From Rhodospirillales bacterium (lineage in GTDB: Bacteria > Pseudomonadota > Alphaproteobacteria > JAREAF01), in NCBI GenBank assembly GCA_029240475.1, contig JAREAF010000020.1:1-14855 (forward strand): a stretch of DNA of 14,855 bases. Direction: 5' to 3'. The stretch's first letter is position 1. Each line of letters opens with the position of its first letter. Positions 7,066 through 14,064 of this stretch are shown here, piece by piece. The notes under the pieces are model-generated. The model did no database searches. It was not told the DNA's origin and saw only the letters and a program-made list of their open reading frames with translations. The position numbers and the translations under genes were made by a program.

Positions 7066-7991
7066 GGCGCCGCGAGCACCTGCGCCACGGCCGCGTTCGC
7101 GGCGAGGTCGCGCGCCGTCTTGCCCTGCCGGTCGCGGCGCGCAAGCTCGCCTCCGCGCTCCAACAGCAGCGACGCGATCTCAGCATGTCCGCGCGCGGCG
7201 GCGATCATCAGTGGGGTGCGGCCGCGATCGTCCGCGATGCTTTGATCGGCGCCGCGGTCGAGCAACAGCTCCACCGTTTCGACGCCATCGGCGATGGGCG
7301 CGTCGTTGGCGTGACCGGCGGCCCAGGAGAGGGCGGTGAGCCCGTGCCCATACTGCTCGTTCACCGGCACGCCCGCCTCGAGCAGCCGCTCCACTATGGA
7401 AGCGAAGCCGCGCCCGGCGGCATAGAGGATGGGCGACTTTCCGCTGCGGTCGACGGCGTTCGGCGCGGCGCCGCGTTCGAGCAGGCGCTCCAAGGTGCGC
7501 TTGTCGCCGTTGAACGCCGCCGCGGCCACCGGCGTGACGCCGTTCTCGTCGGCGACCGTCAGATCCGCTCCGCGCTCGAGCAGGAAGGCCGCCATCTTCT
7601 TCCGGTTGGCGCTGATCGCGGCCAGCAGCGGCGTCGCTCCGTCCAGATTGCGGTGATCGATGGCGGCGCCCCGCTCCAGGAGGAGCGTTGCCACCTCCTC
7701 CTCGCCGGCGCGTGCGGCGAGGGTGAGGGGCGCGTTTCCGGCCTGGTTGCCGGCGCGGGGGCTTGCACCCGCATCCAGCAGTCGTCCGGCCAGCGCCACG
7801 CAGCCGTTCTCCGCCGCGTCCAACAGCAGCACGTTCAGTTCCCGTGAGTTCGGCCGGCTCAAGCTCGCGTATTTCTGCGCGAGCGGCGCGCAGGCGCCGC
7901 GCTCTGCGCCGGCCGAGGGCGGCGCGGTCTGGGCCGCAACCGCTCCGGCCAGCCACAGGAGCGCGGCCGCGAGCGCGACGCCTCGGATCAT
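7062..7991 (-). CDS. exported ankyrin-repeat protein
   Basis: A 309-residue protein with an N-terminal signal peptide (Ala/Leu core, ending AVAAQ) followed almost wholly by ankyrin repeats. Seven repeats of about 33 residues and a final partial one can be counted from about residue 50. Examples are GNAPLTLAARAGEEEVATLL, DGATPLLAAISANRKKMAAF and RGRTPLMIAAARGHAEIASL. The sixth carries a short insertion (HANDAPIADGVE). Ankyrin repeats bind other proteins, and no enzymatic domain is present, so it probably acts as a periplasmic binding or inhibitor protein of unknown partner. The ATG at 7991 overlaps the TGA of the cupin gene as ATGA, so the two are translationally coupled. The 3' end overlaps the stop of the cytochrome gene. 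Confidence 0.85.
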   Translation of the reverse strand: MIRGVALAAALLWLAGAVAAQTAPPSAGAERGACAPLAQKYASLSRPNSRELNVLLLDAAENGCVALAGRLLDAGASPRAGNQAGNAPLTLAARAGEEEVATLLLERGAAIDHRNLDGATPLLAAISANRKKMAAFLLERGADLTVADENGVTPVAAAAFNGDKRTLERLLERGAAPNAVDRSGKSPILYAAGRGFASIVERLLEAGVPVNEQYGHGLTALSWAAGHANDAPIADGVETVELLLDRGADQSIADDRGRTPLMIAAARGHAEIASLLLERGGELARRDRQGKTARDLAANAAVAQVLAAP

Positions 7992-8389
7992 TCCACGGCG
8001 CTGGCCAGCGGCTTGCCGGCCTCGCTCACGAGGAACGCGATCACCACGGCGGGCGCGGCTGAGTCGGGGTTGCGGGCACTGTGGGCGGTCCCCATCGGCA
8101 TGCGGATGGTGTCGCCGGCCTTCAACGTCACGGCCTCTTGCCCCTCGGGCTCGATGATCACGGTCCCCTCGGCGATGAAAAGGAACTCATCGCCGGGATG
8201 CGTGTGCTTCGGGGCGGCGGCGCCGGGACCGAGCTCCGCCTTGTAGAGAACCCCCTGGTGGCCTGGCATCGCGGACAAGTCGCCCTGCTGGAGCACCGTC
8301 CGCTTCACGGCCTCGCTTTGCGCACCGGCCTGACCGGCGGCGAATGCGAGCAGGGTGGCCAGAACGAGCGGGAGATGTCGTGCCTTCAT
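7988..8389 (-). CDS. exported cupin-domain protein
   Basis: A 133-residue single-domain cupin with a signal peptide ending AGAQ near residue 24, so it acts in the periplasm. Both cupin motifs are complete. Motif 1 is HTHPGDEFLFIAEG with H62, H64 and E68; motif 2 is GDTIRMPMGTAHSARN with H103. These four residues would bind a metal ion such as Mn, Fe or Ni. Small cupins of this kind range from dioxygenases to sugar-binding proteins, so the reaction cannot be told. The ATG at 8389 has a strong AGGAGG 7 bases upstream, which itself sits in a small hairpin (8396-8410). It is the first gene of a two-gene operon with the ankyrin protein. Confidence 0.85.
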   Translation of the reverse strand: MKARHLPLVLATLLAFAAGQAGAQSEAVKRTVLQQGDLSAMPGHQGVLYKAELGPGAAAPKHTHPGDEFLFIAEGTVIIEPEGQEAVTLKAGDTIRMPMGTAHSARNPDSAAPAVVIAFLVSEAGKPLASAVE

Positions 8390-8395
8390 GATTGT

Positions 8396-8410
8396 TCCTC
8401 CTGCGGAGGA
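8396..8410 (-). promoter_or_regulatory. hairpin covering the cupin ribosome-binding site
   Basis: On the minus strand TCCTCC (8410-8405), loop GCA, then GGAGGA (8401-8396) form a perfect 6-bp stem whose 3' arm is the Shine-Dalgarno sequence of the cupin gene. It could hold back translation until melted. The three-base loop is tight and the stem short, so any effect may be small. Confidence 0.4.
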
Positions 8411-8520
8411 GCGGCGGCGACCGGGCAGCCGCCGCGGCGCTCCCTCCTTGGCCTTGCCTTGGGATCATGCTAACCGGCCATGGCTGGGCAGGCCAGCATC
8501 CGATCGGTGCGGAGGGAGCG

Positions 8521-8928
8521 ATGCGGACCTATCACGTCGGACGGCTGATCGATCACGTGCATCTGAGGGTCTCCGACCTGGAGGCGAGCGCCCGCTTCTA
8601 TCGCGAGGTGCTCGACACGCTCGGGGTGCCTCACCAATCGGGCGAGGGCTGGTTCCAGGCGGACGAGCTGTATCTGAGCGAGGATCGTCCGCCGACCGAG
8701 AAACTGCACCTTGCATTCCAGGCGCCGGACCGGGAGACGGTGCAACGGTTCCACGCCGCGGCGCTTTCGGCGGGCGGCACCGACAATGGCGCGCCCGGCG
8801 AGCGCGCCTATCATCCCGGATACTATGCCGCCTTCGTGCTGGATCCGGACGGCAACAATGTGGAGGCGGTGCATCACGGGCCCGCGCAGCGCTCGGCCGA
8901 TAGCGTCAAGATCGTCCGGGAGCAGTGA
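8521..8928 (+). CDS. VOC-superfamily protein (glyoxalase/dioxygenase fold)
   Basis: A 135-residue cytosolic protein of the vicinal-oxygen-chelate fold. The first module begins LIDHVHLRVSDLEASARFY and the second ends AFVLDPDGNNVEAVHH, the standard VOC ending. Possible metal ligands are H12 or H14, H63 and E115, so a metal-dependent enzyme is likely, but the substrate could range from methylglyoxal adducts to aromatic ring fragments or drugs. The ATG at 8521 follows GGAGGG by 4 bases; an in-frame ATG at 8468 would add a tail with no family match. The stop lies two bases before the ATG of the carbonic anhydrase gene, so the two form an operon that diverges from the cupin operon. Confidence 0.85.
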   Translation: MRTYHVGRLIDHVHLRVSDLEASARFYREVLDTLGVPHQSGEGWFQADELYLSEDRPPTEKLHLAFQAPDRETVQRFHAAALSAGGTDNGAPGERAYHPGYYAAFVLDPDGNNVEAVHHGPAQRSADSVKIVREQ

Positions 8929-8930
8929 TC

Positions 8931-9542
8931 ATGCTGAGTCTGATCGAAGGCTATCGGAGGTTCCGCGAAACCGCCTACCGCGAGCATCGCGCACTTTACG
9001 AGGCGCTGGTGGCGCGAGGGCAGTCCCCGCGCGCGATGGTGATCGGCTGCTCGGACTCGCGCGTGGACCCCGCAATCCTGTTCGGCACCGAGCCCGGCGA
9101 GATCTTCGTCGTTCGCAACGTCGCCAACCTGGTGCCGCCCTTTGCGCAAAGCGGCAATTATCACGGCACCAGCGCGGCCCTCGAATTCGCGGTGCGGTCG
9201 CTCGAGGTCGAGCATGTGATCGTCCTCGGCCACGCCCGCTGCGGAGGCATCGCCGCCCTCTTGAACAACTTCGCTGGGCTCGGCAGCGATTTCATCCGGC
9301 CCTGGATGCAGATCGCCGCACCCGCGCGCGAGAAGGCCGTGGACCAGTCCCGGAAGGCCGGCGCGGACGCTCAACGCTGCTGCGAGCACGAGGCGATCAA
9401 GGTCTCGCTGGGCAATCTCCAGAGCTTCCCGTGGATCGCCGAGCGGGTCAGGGCAGGGAAGCTGCAGCTCCACGGCTGGTATTTCGACCTGGAAACCGGG
9501 GAGCTGCTCCAGCTCAGGGATGAGCATTTTCAACCGGTCTGA
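8931..9542 (+). CDS. beta-class carbonic anhydrase
   Basis: A 203-residue cytosolic zinc enzyme that interconverts CO2 and bicarbonate. All key residues are visible: zinc ligands C40 (GCSDSRVDP), H101 and C104 (GHARCGG), and the D42/R44 pair that controls access to the zinc. Further family motifs are EIFVVRNVAN and GTSAALEFAV, and the C-terminal LHGWYFDLETGELLQL is typical of bacterial proteins. The length is normal. The ATG at 8931 has GGGAG 8 bases upstream; a GTG six bases earlier is possible but lacks a better site. It follows the VOC gene by two bases. Nothing suggests a special role beyond bicarbonate supply or pH balance. Confidence 0.95.
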   Translation: MLSLIEGYRRFRETAYREHRALYEALVARGQSPRAMVIGCSDSRVDPAILFGTEPGEIFVVRNVANLVPPFAQSGNYHGTSAALEFAVRSLEVEHVIVLGHARCGGIAALLNNFAGLGSDFIRPWMQIAAPAREKAVDQSRKAGADAQRCCEHEAIKVSLGNLQSFPWIAERVRAGKLQLHGWYFDLETGELLQLRDEHFQPV

Positions 9543-9572
9543 GGAATTGAAAGTGACCTAAGCGCCGTTGTA

Positions 9573-9596
9573 TTATTCCGCTCTCCCGGAACAATC
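9573..9596. terminator. inverted repeat after the carbonic anhydrase gene
   Basis: ATTATTCCG (9573-9581) and CGGAACAAT (9588-9596) pair over 9 positions with one mismatch around the loop CTCTCC. It lies 30 bases after the carbonic anhydrase stop and before the SGNH gene. It may be a weak terminator or a regulator site; there is no T-run. Confidence 0.35.
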
Positions 9597-9639
9597 AGGC
9601 ACGTCCGGGCAGGCGGAAATATCCCGGCAGCGCCAGGTC

Positions 9640-10602
9640 ATGAAGAAGGCTCTCTTTACGCTCGTCCTCGTGCTGCTGGTCCTCTCGCCGCTGGCGGCGG
9701 GCGAGCTCGCGGCGCGCTGGATCGGCCTTGGCGAGCCGATCGTCTATTCCACCAACGCGGCCTATCGCTATGCGCCCGTTCCCAACCAGCAGGTCGTCCG
9801 CCGCCGAGGCGCTTCAGTGACGGTCGGCCCCGAGGGGCTGCGCGGGCTCGAGCCCTGGAGCGGGCCGGCCGACCATCGCATCCTGTTCGTCGGCGACAGC
9901 GTCACCTGGGGCGGGACCAATACGGACGACGACAAGACCTTCGCTCATCTCACCTGCACTCAACTGGAGGCGCGGCTCTCCAGGAATTTCGTCTGCGGGA
10001 ATGCCGGGGTGAACGGCTACGGCACCGACAACATGATTGCGCGGCTGCGCTACGACCCCGAGCTGCAGCGCGCGGACACGGTCGTCGTGACCTTGATCTC
10101 CGTCGATCCGATCCGCGGGACCAGCGACCTGCGCGCCGCGCACTTCTTTTCGCGCCATCCGACCGGGCCCCTGCGCGGAGTTTGGGAGGTCGCCGCCTTC
10201 GGCGCCTTCCAGCTCGCAGGCCGCCTGCGCTGGAAGGGCGACGCGTATGACAGCACGCTCGACGTGCCGGTCGCCAAGGAGGCGCTGCAGCGGCTCTATG
10301 CCGAGCTGCGCCGGCTCGAGCAAGCCGGCAAGTCCGTGCTGATCGTGTTCTCCCCGCACAAGGACGAATTCTTCGGCGACGCCGATGAGCTGGATGCGCA
10401 GGTGCGCGCGGATCTGGCCGGCAGCGGATTCGGCCTGCTCGACCTCACCGAGCCCATGCGGGCCGAGGTCGAGCGCGGGGTCTATTACGACAATGTGCAT
10501 CTGAATGAGCTCGGCCACGCGCTCTATGGCGCCTGGATCGCCGATGCGCTGTCGCCCTTGCTGATCGCGGGCAAGGCTTCGGCCGCGCCGGCCGTCCAAT
10601 GA
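9640..10602 (+). CDS. membrane-anchored or exported SGNH/GDSL-type hydrolase
   Basis: A 320-residue protein of the SGNH hydrolase fold, which includes esterases and sugar O-acetyl(de)acetylases. An uncleaved or cleaved N-terminal hydrophobic segment (residues 4-20) puts the enzyme in the periplasm. Block I is FVGDSVTWGG with nucleophile S87, block II is CGNAGVNGYGTDNM with the Gly and Asn of the oxyanion hole, and block V is DNVHLNELGH with catalytic Asp and His. The ATG at 9640 opens the hydrophobic segment and has a modest AGGT upstream; a TTG at 9568 is less likely. DUF5989 follows 22 bases later, a known neighbour of such hydrolases in polysaccharide-type loci. The substrate is not determinable; a surface glycan ester is an inference. 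Confidence 0.8.
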   Translation: MKKALFTLVLVLLVLSPLAAGELAARWIGLGEPIVYSTNAAYRYAPVPNQQVVRRRGASVTVGPEGLRGLEPWSGPADHRILFVGDSVTWGGTNTDDDKTFAHLTCTQLEARLSRNFVCGNAGVNGYGTDNMIARLRYDPELQRADTVVVTLISVDPIRGTSDLRAAHFFSRHPTGPLRGVWEVAAFGAFQLAGRLRWKGDAYDSTLDVPVAKEALQRLYAELRRLEQAGKSVLIVFSPHKDEFFGDADELDAQVRADLAGSGFGLLDLTEPMRAEVERGVYYDNVHLNELGHALYGAWIADALSPLLIAGKASAAPAVQ

Positions 10603-10624
10603 CCGGGAGACCACCGGAACTCGC

Positions 10625-10774
10625 ATGATCGGATTGCTCCGGGAGCTGTGGCTCTTCATGCGCGCGCGCCGGAAATATGTGCTGGCGCCGCTCCTGCTCA
10701 TCCTTCTGCTGGTGGGCGGGCTGCTGGTCTTGGCCCAAGGCGCCGCAGCGCCCTTCATCTACGCGCTGTTCTGA
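10625..10774 (+). CDS. DUF5989-family small membrane protein
   Basis: A 49-residue protein: MIGLLRELWLFMRARRKYVL, then a hydrophobic segment of about 18 residues, then AQGAAAPFIYALF at the C-terminus. The ELW-F-R-R-K start, single membrane helix and APFIY(T/A)LF ending are the hallmarks of DUF5989 as I recall it. In other genomes this family sits beside SxtJ-type membrane proteins, carbamoyltransferases and SGNH hydrolases; its function is unknown. Here it follows the SGNH gene by 22 bases, but no SxtJ or carbamoyltransferase is present. The ribosome site is weak (GGA about 7 bases upstream). The Arg/Lys cluster before the helix predicts an N-terminus in the cytoplasm. Confidence 0.85.
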   Translation: MIGLLRELWLFMRARRKYVLAPLLLILLLVGGLLVLAQGAAAPFIYALF

Positions 10775-10827
10775 CCGGTTGGAAGAGCCCCGCCGGATCG
10801 CCGGCACGACAGCGGGAACTTGAAATC

Positions 10828-10954
10828 ATGCGACTGTACTTTGCCCGGAGCCTGCTCGCTCGGACGCTGGCCGAACCTCAAGGCCTATTTTGACCGGATC
10901 GCCGCCCGTCCGAAGGTCCAGGAGGCAATGAAGGCGGAGGGCCTGACGGCCTGA
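10828..10954 (+). pseudogene. glutathione S-transferase remnant (internal deletion and frameshift)
   Basis: Only the two ends of a glutathione S-transferase gene remain. The first frame gives MRLYFA, and after a frame change the next gives PGACSL; together they match the usual GST start M(K/R)LYxxPGACSL. Immediately afterwards the same frame reads GRWPNLKAYFDRIAARPKVQ then EAMKAEGLTA and a stop, which is the ordinary C-terminus of such proteins (WPNLxAYxxRIAARPxVQ). Roughly 160 residues of the normal 200-215 are missing, so no active enzyme can be made. The reading in the first frame ends at a TGA at 10891-10893. The start still has GGGAA upstream. The deletion joins the two ends cleanly with no insertion sequence left. 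Confidence 0.72.
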
Positions 10955-10967
10955 ATCGCCCGGCTCC

Positions 10968-10988
10968 GGGCCGCATTGAAAGCGGCCC
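10968..10988. terminator. 7-bp hairpin after the GST remnant
   Basis: GGGCCGC (10968-10974) and GCGGCCC (10982-10988) pair perfectly around the loop ATTGAAA, 14 bases after the remnant's stop codon. It was probably the terminator of the former GST gene. There is no T-run. The core GGCCGC-xTTGAA-GCGGCC is the same as in the hairpin at 6423-6452. Confidence 0.5.
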
Positions 10989-11053
10989 CGAGGAAACCCC
11001 GTCGCCCGCCTCGTGTCTCTATCCCAAGATCCGAACGAGACGAGGAGGGCGCC

Positions 11054-11341
11054 ATGGCGACCAAAGCCAAGGCCGAAAGCAGCAAGAGCAAGACCACCAA
11101 GGACCACGACACGATCCGCCAGTGGGCGGAGGAGCGCGGCGGCAAGCCCACCATGGTCGAGGGCACGCAGATCTTGCGCTTCAATTTCGACGAGCCCGGC
11201 GGGGACGACGACGACAAGCTGAAGGAAGTGTCCTGGGAGGAGTTCTTCGAGGTGTTCGACGACTCCGACTTGAGCTTCCTCTATACCGACGAGACCCAAG
11301 GCGGGAAGACCAGCCGCTTCTTCAAATTCATTCGGAAGTAA
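11054..11341 (+). CDS. small conserved protein of unknown function
   Basis: A 95-residue soluble protein. It has a Lys/Ser-rich N-terminal tail (residues 1-15), then KDHDTIRQWAEERGGKPTMV, an acidic patch PGGDDDDKLKEVSWEEFFEV, and a C-terminal SFLYTDETQGGKTSRFFKF. I recognise this as a widespread hypothetical family (DHxxIRxWAEERGGxPAxV ... ISWxEFFxxFD ... LxFLYQ). I recall members mis-named as glucan branching enzyme; nothing in the sequence supports such an enzyme. The ATG at 11054 follows GAGGAGGGC. It is a single-gene unit between the GST remnant and the convergent protease gene. Function unknown. Confidence 0.8.
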   Translation: MATKAKAESSKSKTTKDHDTIRQWAEERGGKPTMVEGTQILRFNFDEPGGDDDDKLKEVSWEEFFEVFDDSDLSFLYTDETQGGKTSRFFKFIRK

Positions 11342-11365
11342 CGGCGCGAGAAGCCGAGCTGCGGG

Positions 11366-12376
11366 TCAACCGCCGCAGCTTGCCTGCGCCAGATCGGCCG
11401 CGACGCCGCTCGCCACAAGGAAGCGCGTCAGCTCCTCGGCCGCGATCGCGTAGCTCACTTGTCCGACCTGCCGCGGATCGATCGCGGCGTAGGTGTTGAT
11501 CCCGACCACCCGGCCGCAGCCATCCACCAAGGGCCCGCCGCTATTGCCCTGCAGGATGCGCCCGGAATGGGCGATCACCTTCAGCCCCAGCGGCGAGGGC
11601 TGGACCGCCTGCACCTCCCCGCGATTGAGCACCAGCTCCGGGGCGGCGGTGATGTCGCCGCCGAGCAACGCCCGGAATCCGGCATCGTGGATGATGGTGA
11701 GGCCCGGATACCCCGCCGCGATCACCGGCATCAGCTGCTCGATCTCTGCGGAAAACGACAGCGTTGTCCGCGCCGGCCCGCCTTCGACCCGAACCACAGC
11801 AAAATCCGCCGATCCCGTCCTGCCGGATGGGGAGGTGGCGAGAACCTGCCCCCGATGGACCCGGCCGAGGCTCTTGCTGGTGACATAGACCAGGCCGCCC
11901 GTCCCCTCGACGGCATGGCGGTTCGTGACGAGCAGGTCCGGCGCGATGAAGAACCCGCTCGCGGTGCCCTCCTCGGTCAGGACCAGGGCCGTCGCGTCGT
12001 GGAGGGGGGCGACGAGGTCCCGGTTCGCGAGCGTGCCGTCCGCCGGCTTGGCCGGCTCGTGACCCGGCGCCGCAGCCGTTCCGTCGGCTGCGGCCACTGC
12101 CGATGGGGAGGCGCCCTCGTCGGCGGGCCGGATCGTGGAACATGCGGCAAGGGGTGCGGCTTCGAGCGCCGCGATCTGGCGCTCGAGCTCGCCGTTGCGC
12201 GTCAGCCTCTCGGCCAACGCCGGAGGGGCGGCCCGGCTAGGCTCGCGCCACTCCCGCCAGAGCAGGAGCAGGAGCAAAGCCACGATCGCGGCGGTCACGG
12301 CCGCGAACGCGGCCAGCCAGAGCGGCGTCCAGCCCTCGCGCCAGTTTGGACCTTTCACTTCGGCCTGAGCCGTCAT
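11366..12376 (-). CDS. membrane-anchored trypsin-like serine protease
   Basis: A 336-residue protein with a cytosolic tail of 18 residues, one membrane helix (19-40, ending VALLLLLLW), a short coiled coil (53-75, NGELERQIAALEAAPLAACS) and a periplasmic chymotrypsin-fold protease domain (about 120-325). The full catalytic triad is visible: H154 (VTNRHAVEG), D191 (SADFAVVRV) and S279 (LQGNSGGPLVDG). Unlike DegP/HtrA it has no PDZ domain. Cysteines at 79, 287 and 334 could form disulfides in the periplasm. The ATG at 12376 has AGGA 5 bases upstream; an ATG at 12412 lacks a ribosome site. The gene diverges from the VWA protein gene, whose membrane/coiled-coil/Cys layout it shares, which suggests the two products work together. 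The target is unknown. Confidence 0.87.
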   Translation of the reverse strand: MTAQAEVKGPNWREGWTPLWLAAFAAVTAAIVALLLLLLWREWREPSRAAPPALAERLTRNGELERQIAALEAAPLAACSTIRPADEGASPSAVAAADGTAAAPGHEPAKPADGTLANRDLVAPLHDATALVLTEEGTASGFFIAPDLLVTNRHAVEGTGGLVYVTSKSLGRVHRGQVLATSPSGRTGSADFAVVRVEGGPARTTLSFSAEIEQLMPVIAAGYPGLTIIHDAGFRALLGGDITAAPELVLNRGEVQAVQPSPLGLKVIAHSGRILQGNSGGPLVDGCGRVVGINTYAAIDPRQVGQVSYAIAAEELTRFLVASGVAADLAQASCGG

Positions 12377-12469
12377 CGGATCCTGCCCATCGCGCGCCGA
12401 TTGTACTTTCATTTGGGCCGCAAGTAATCTGATGACTTGATAGAAGTCTCTTTGTTGCTCGGCCTTTTC
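12377..12469. promoter_or_regulatory. divergent promoter region of the protease and VWA genes
   Basis: A 93-base gap between the divergent genes that must contain both promoters. It is more AT-rich than its surroundings from about 12400 to 12455. I could not assign -35 and -10 boxes with confidence and saw no long inverted repeat. Confidence 0.4.
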
Positions 12470-14064
12470 GTGAGCGAGACGCGGCTCGTCAAGACCACCG
12501 CTTTGGGAGGCCTCAGGCCCTTGGGCCTGCAGGGCCAGCCCGCCATCGATTCCCACCGGCAGATCGCGGCCGTGCTGGAGAGCCGGCTCGGCCCGGATCA
12601 CGCCGCGCTGCTGGCTCGGCCCCAACGCCGGTCGGACGGCGGCATCGACTGGTTCACCGAGGCGCCCGGCCGGGTGTGCCGGCTGGACGGGCTCGATCCA
12701 GCCGACCGCGCGCGGGTCGAGGCGGACCTGGCGCGGAAGCTCGCGGAGATTGGCGCGCTTGCACGCGAGCTGCGCGCCGGGAACTCGGACAGCGCGCGGC
12801 ATCTCGGCGCTCTGCTCGAGGAAGCGGTCCGCACCGCAGGGCCGGACTCGATCCTGGCGGTCGGCGGACGCCCTTTGCTGATTCTCTGGGGCTTTGCGCC
12901 CGAGCGCGAGGTCCCCGGCCTCGCCCCGCCGACGATTCCGCCCGTTACCCCGCTCGTCGAGCGGCCGGTCATCGCGCCTGCGCCCGACCGCTCCGCCCCT
13001 GTGCTCGCGACGGTCCCGGCTGCCCCCTGGAGCTTGCGGGACTGGTGGCGCTGGCTGCTGCTGTTCCTCCTGCTCTTGATCGCCCTGCTGCTCGCGCTAC
13101 GGGCCTGCGCGCCGCTGCCGCCCGCGGCGGCCGACGCGACGCAGACCGATGCCGGAGAGCTTGCGCGCGCCGAAGCGCACGGCCGCGAGCTGGAGCAGCG
13201 GCTGGCCCAATTGCAGCGCGAGCGCGACCGCGAGGCCGCCGCATGCGCCGTGCCGGCGGAGCGGACCATCGGTGGCGCACAGCCCCTCTCTCCGCCGCCC
13301 GCAGCGGCGGCGGAAGGGAACGCGCCTGTTACGCCGCCGGTGGAGATCGCCGAAGCGCCTGCCGCGCCTGATCCCGCGCCTGGGCGCCCGCAAGCGCCGG
13401 TCTTGCCCGAACTGCCGGAAATCGCCGAGGCGCCGAGCCCCGCTGAACCGCCATCGCCGGGAGCCGCTCGCCCGCCGACGGGCTGCGCGCCTGCGCGGCT
13501 TCCTGCGGAAGCGCCGGAAGTGGCGCTGGTGGTGGACGCCTCCGAAGCATGGAGGAGACGATCGGCGGCACGAGCAGCCGGCTCGATGCCGCCAAGCGTG
13601 CCATATCCGATCTGCTCGACGGGCTGCCGAACGACGTCGATGTCGGCCTCGTGGAGTTTCGCGATTGCGAGCGCATCCGCCGGGATCGGTTCTACTCGCA
13701 CTCCGAGCGGGGGCAGCTCAAGGCGCAGATCCGGTCCCTCGAGCCTGGACGCGGCACGCCGCTGGCGCGCTCGGTCGAGCGGGCGGGCGCAATCCTCTCC
13801 GCGCAGGTGCCCGCGGTCATGATCGTCGTCACCGACGGCGAGGATAGCTGCGGGGGCGATCCGTGCGCCGCCGCGCAGGAGATCAAGCGCAAGCGCCCGA
13901 ACCTGGTCATCAACGTCATCGACATCGGCTCGGGCGGCTCCAGCCCGGCGGCATGCCTGGCGGAGATCACCGGGGGAAAGGTTTACAAGCCCGGCTCCGC
14001 GGTCGAGTTCGACCGCATGGTGGGCGAGGCCGGTGGGCAGCCGGACGCGCGGGAATGCTCGTGA
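12470..14064 (+). pseudogene. membrane-anchored VWA-domain protein with a one-base frameshift
   Basis: Read through one missing base, this is a 531-residue single-pass protein. Its parts are a cytosolic domain (1-190) containing DSILAVGGRPLLILWGFAPE with WGF at 140-142; a membrane helix (192-215); a coiled coil (232-255) ending AAAC at C259; a Pro/Ala-rich linker; and a periplasmic von Willebrand A domain (about 350-530). The metal site would be DASGS, the Thr of GRGTPL and the Asp of VTDGEDSC. The sequence as given reads VALVVDASEAWRR; adding one G beside base 13544 restores DASGSMEETIGG and joins the frame ending at 14064. Without it the protein loses its whole VWA domain, although an ATG at 13549 could start a soluble fragment. 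The start is uncertain: GTG at 12470 is chosen, and TTG at 12452 or 12437 is possible. Either a real mutation or a sequencing error fits. Confidence 0.75.

Noticed and set aside
12598..13701. 367-residue open frame antisense to the VWA gene
   Set aside because: Ser/Ala/Arg-rich low-complexity product, opposite a frame with a clear membrane helix, coiled coil and VWA domain.
13549..14064. Treating the VWA domain as a separate small gene starting at the ATG at 13549
   Set aside because: That ATG is the Met of the DASGSM motif. A start there would remove the first beta-strand and the key Asp and Ser residues, so a frameshifted longer gene is the better reading.
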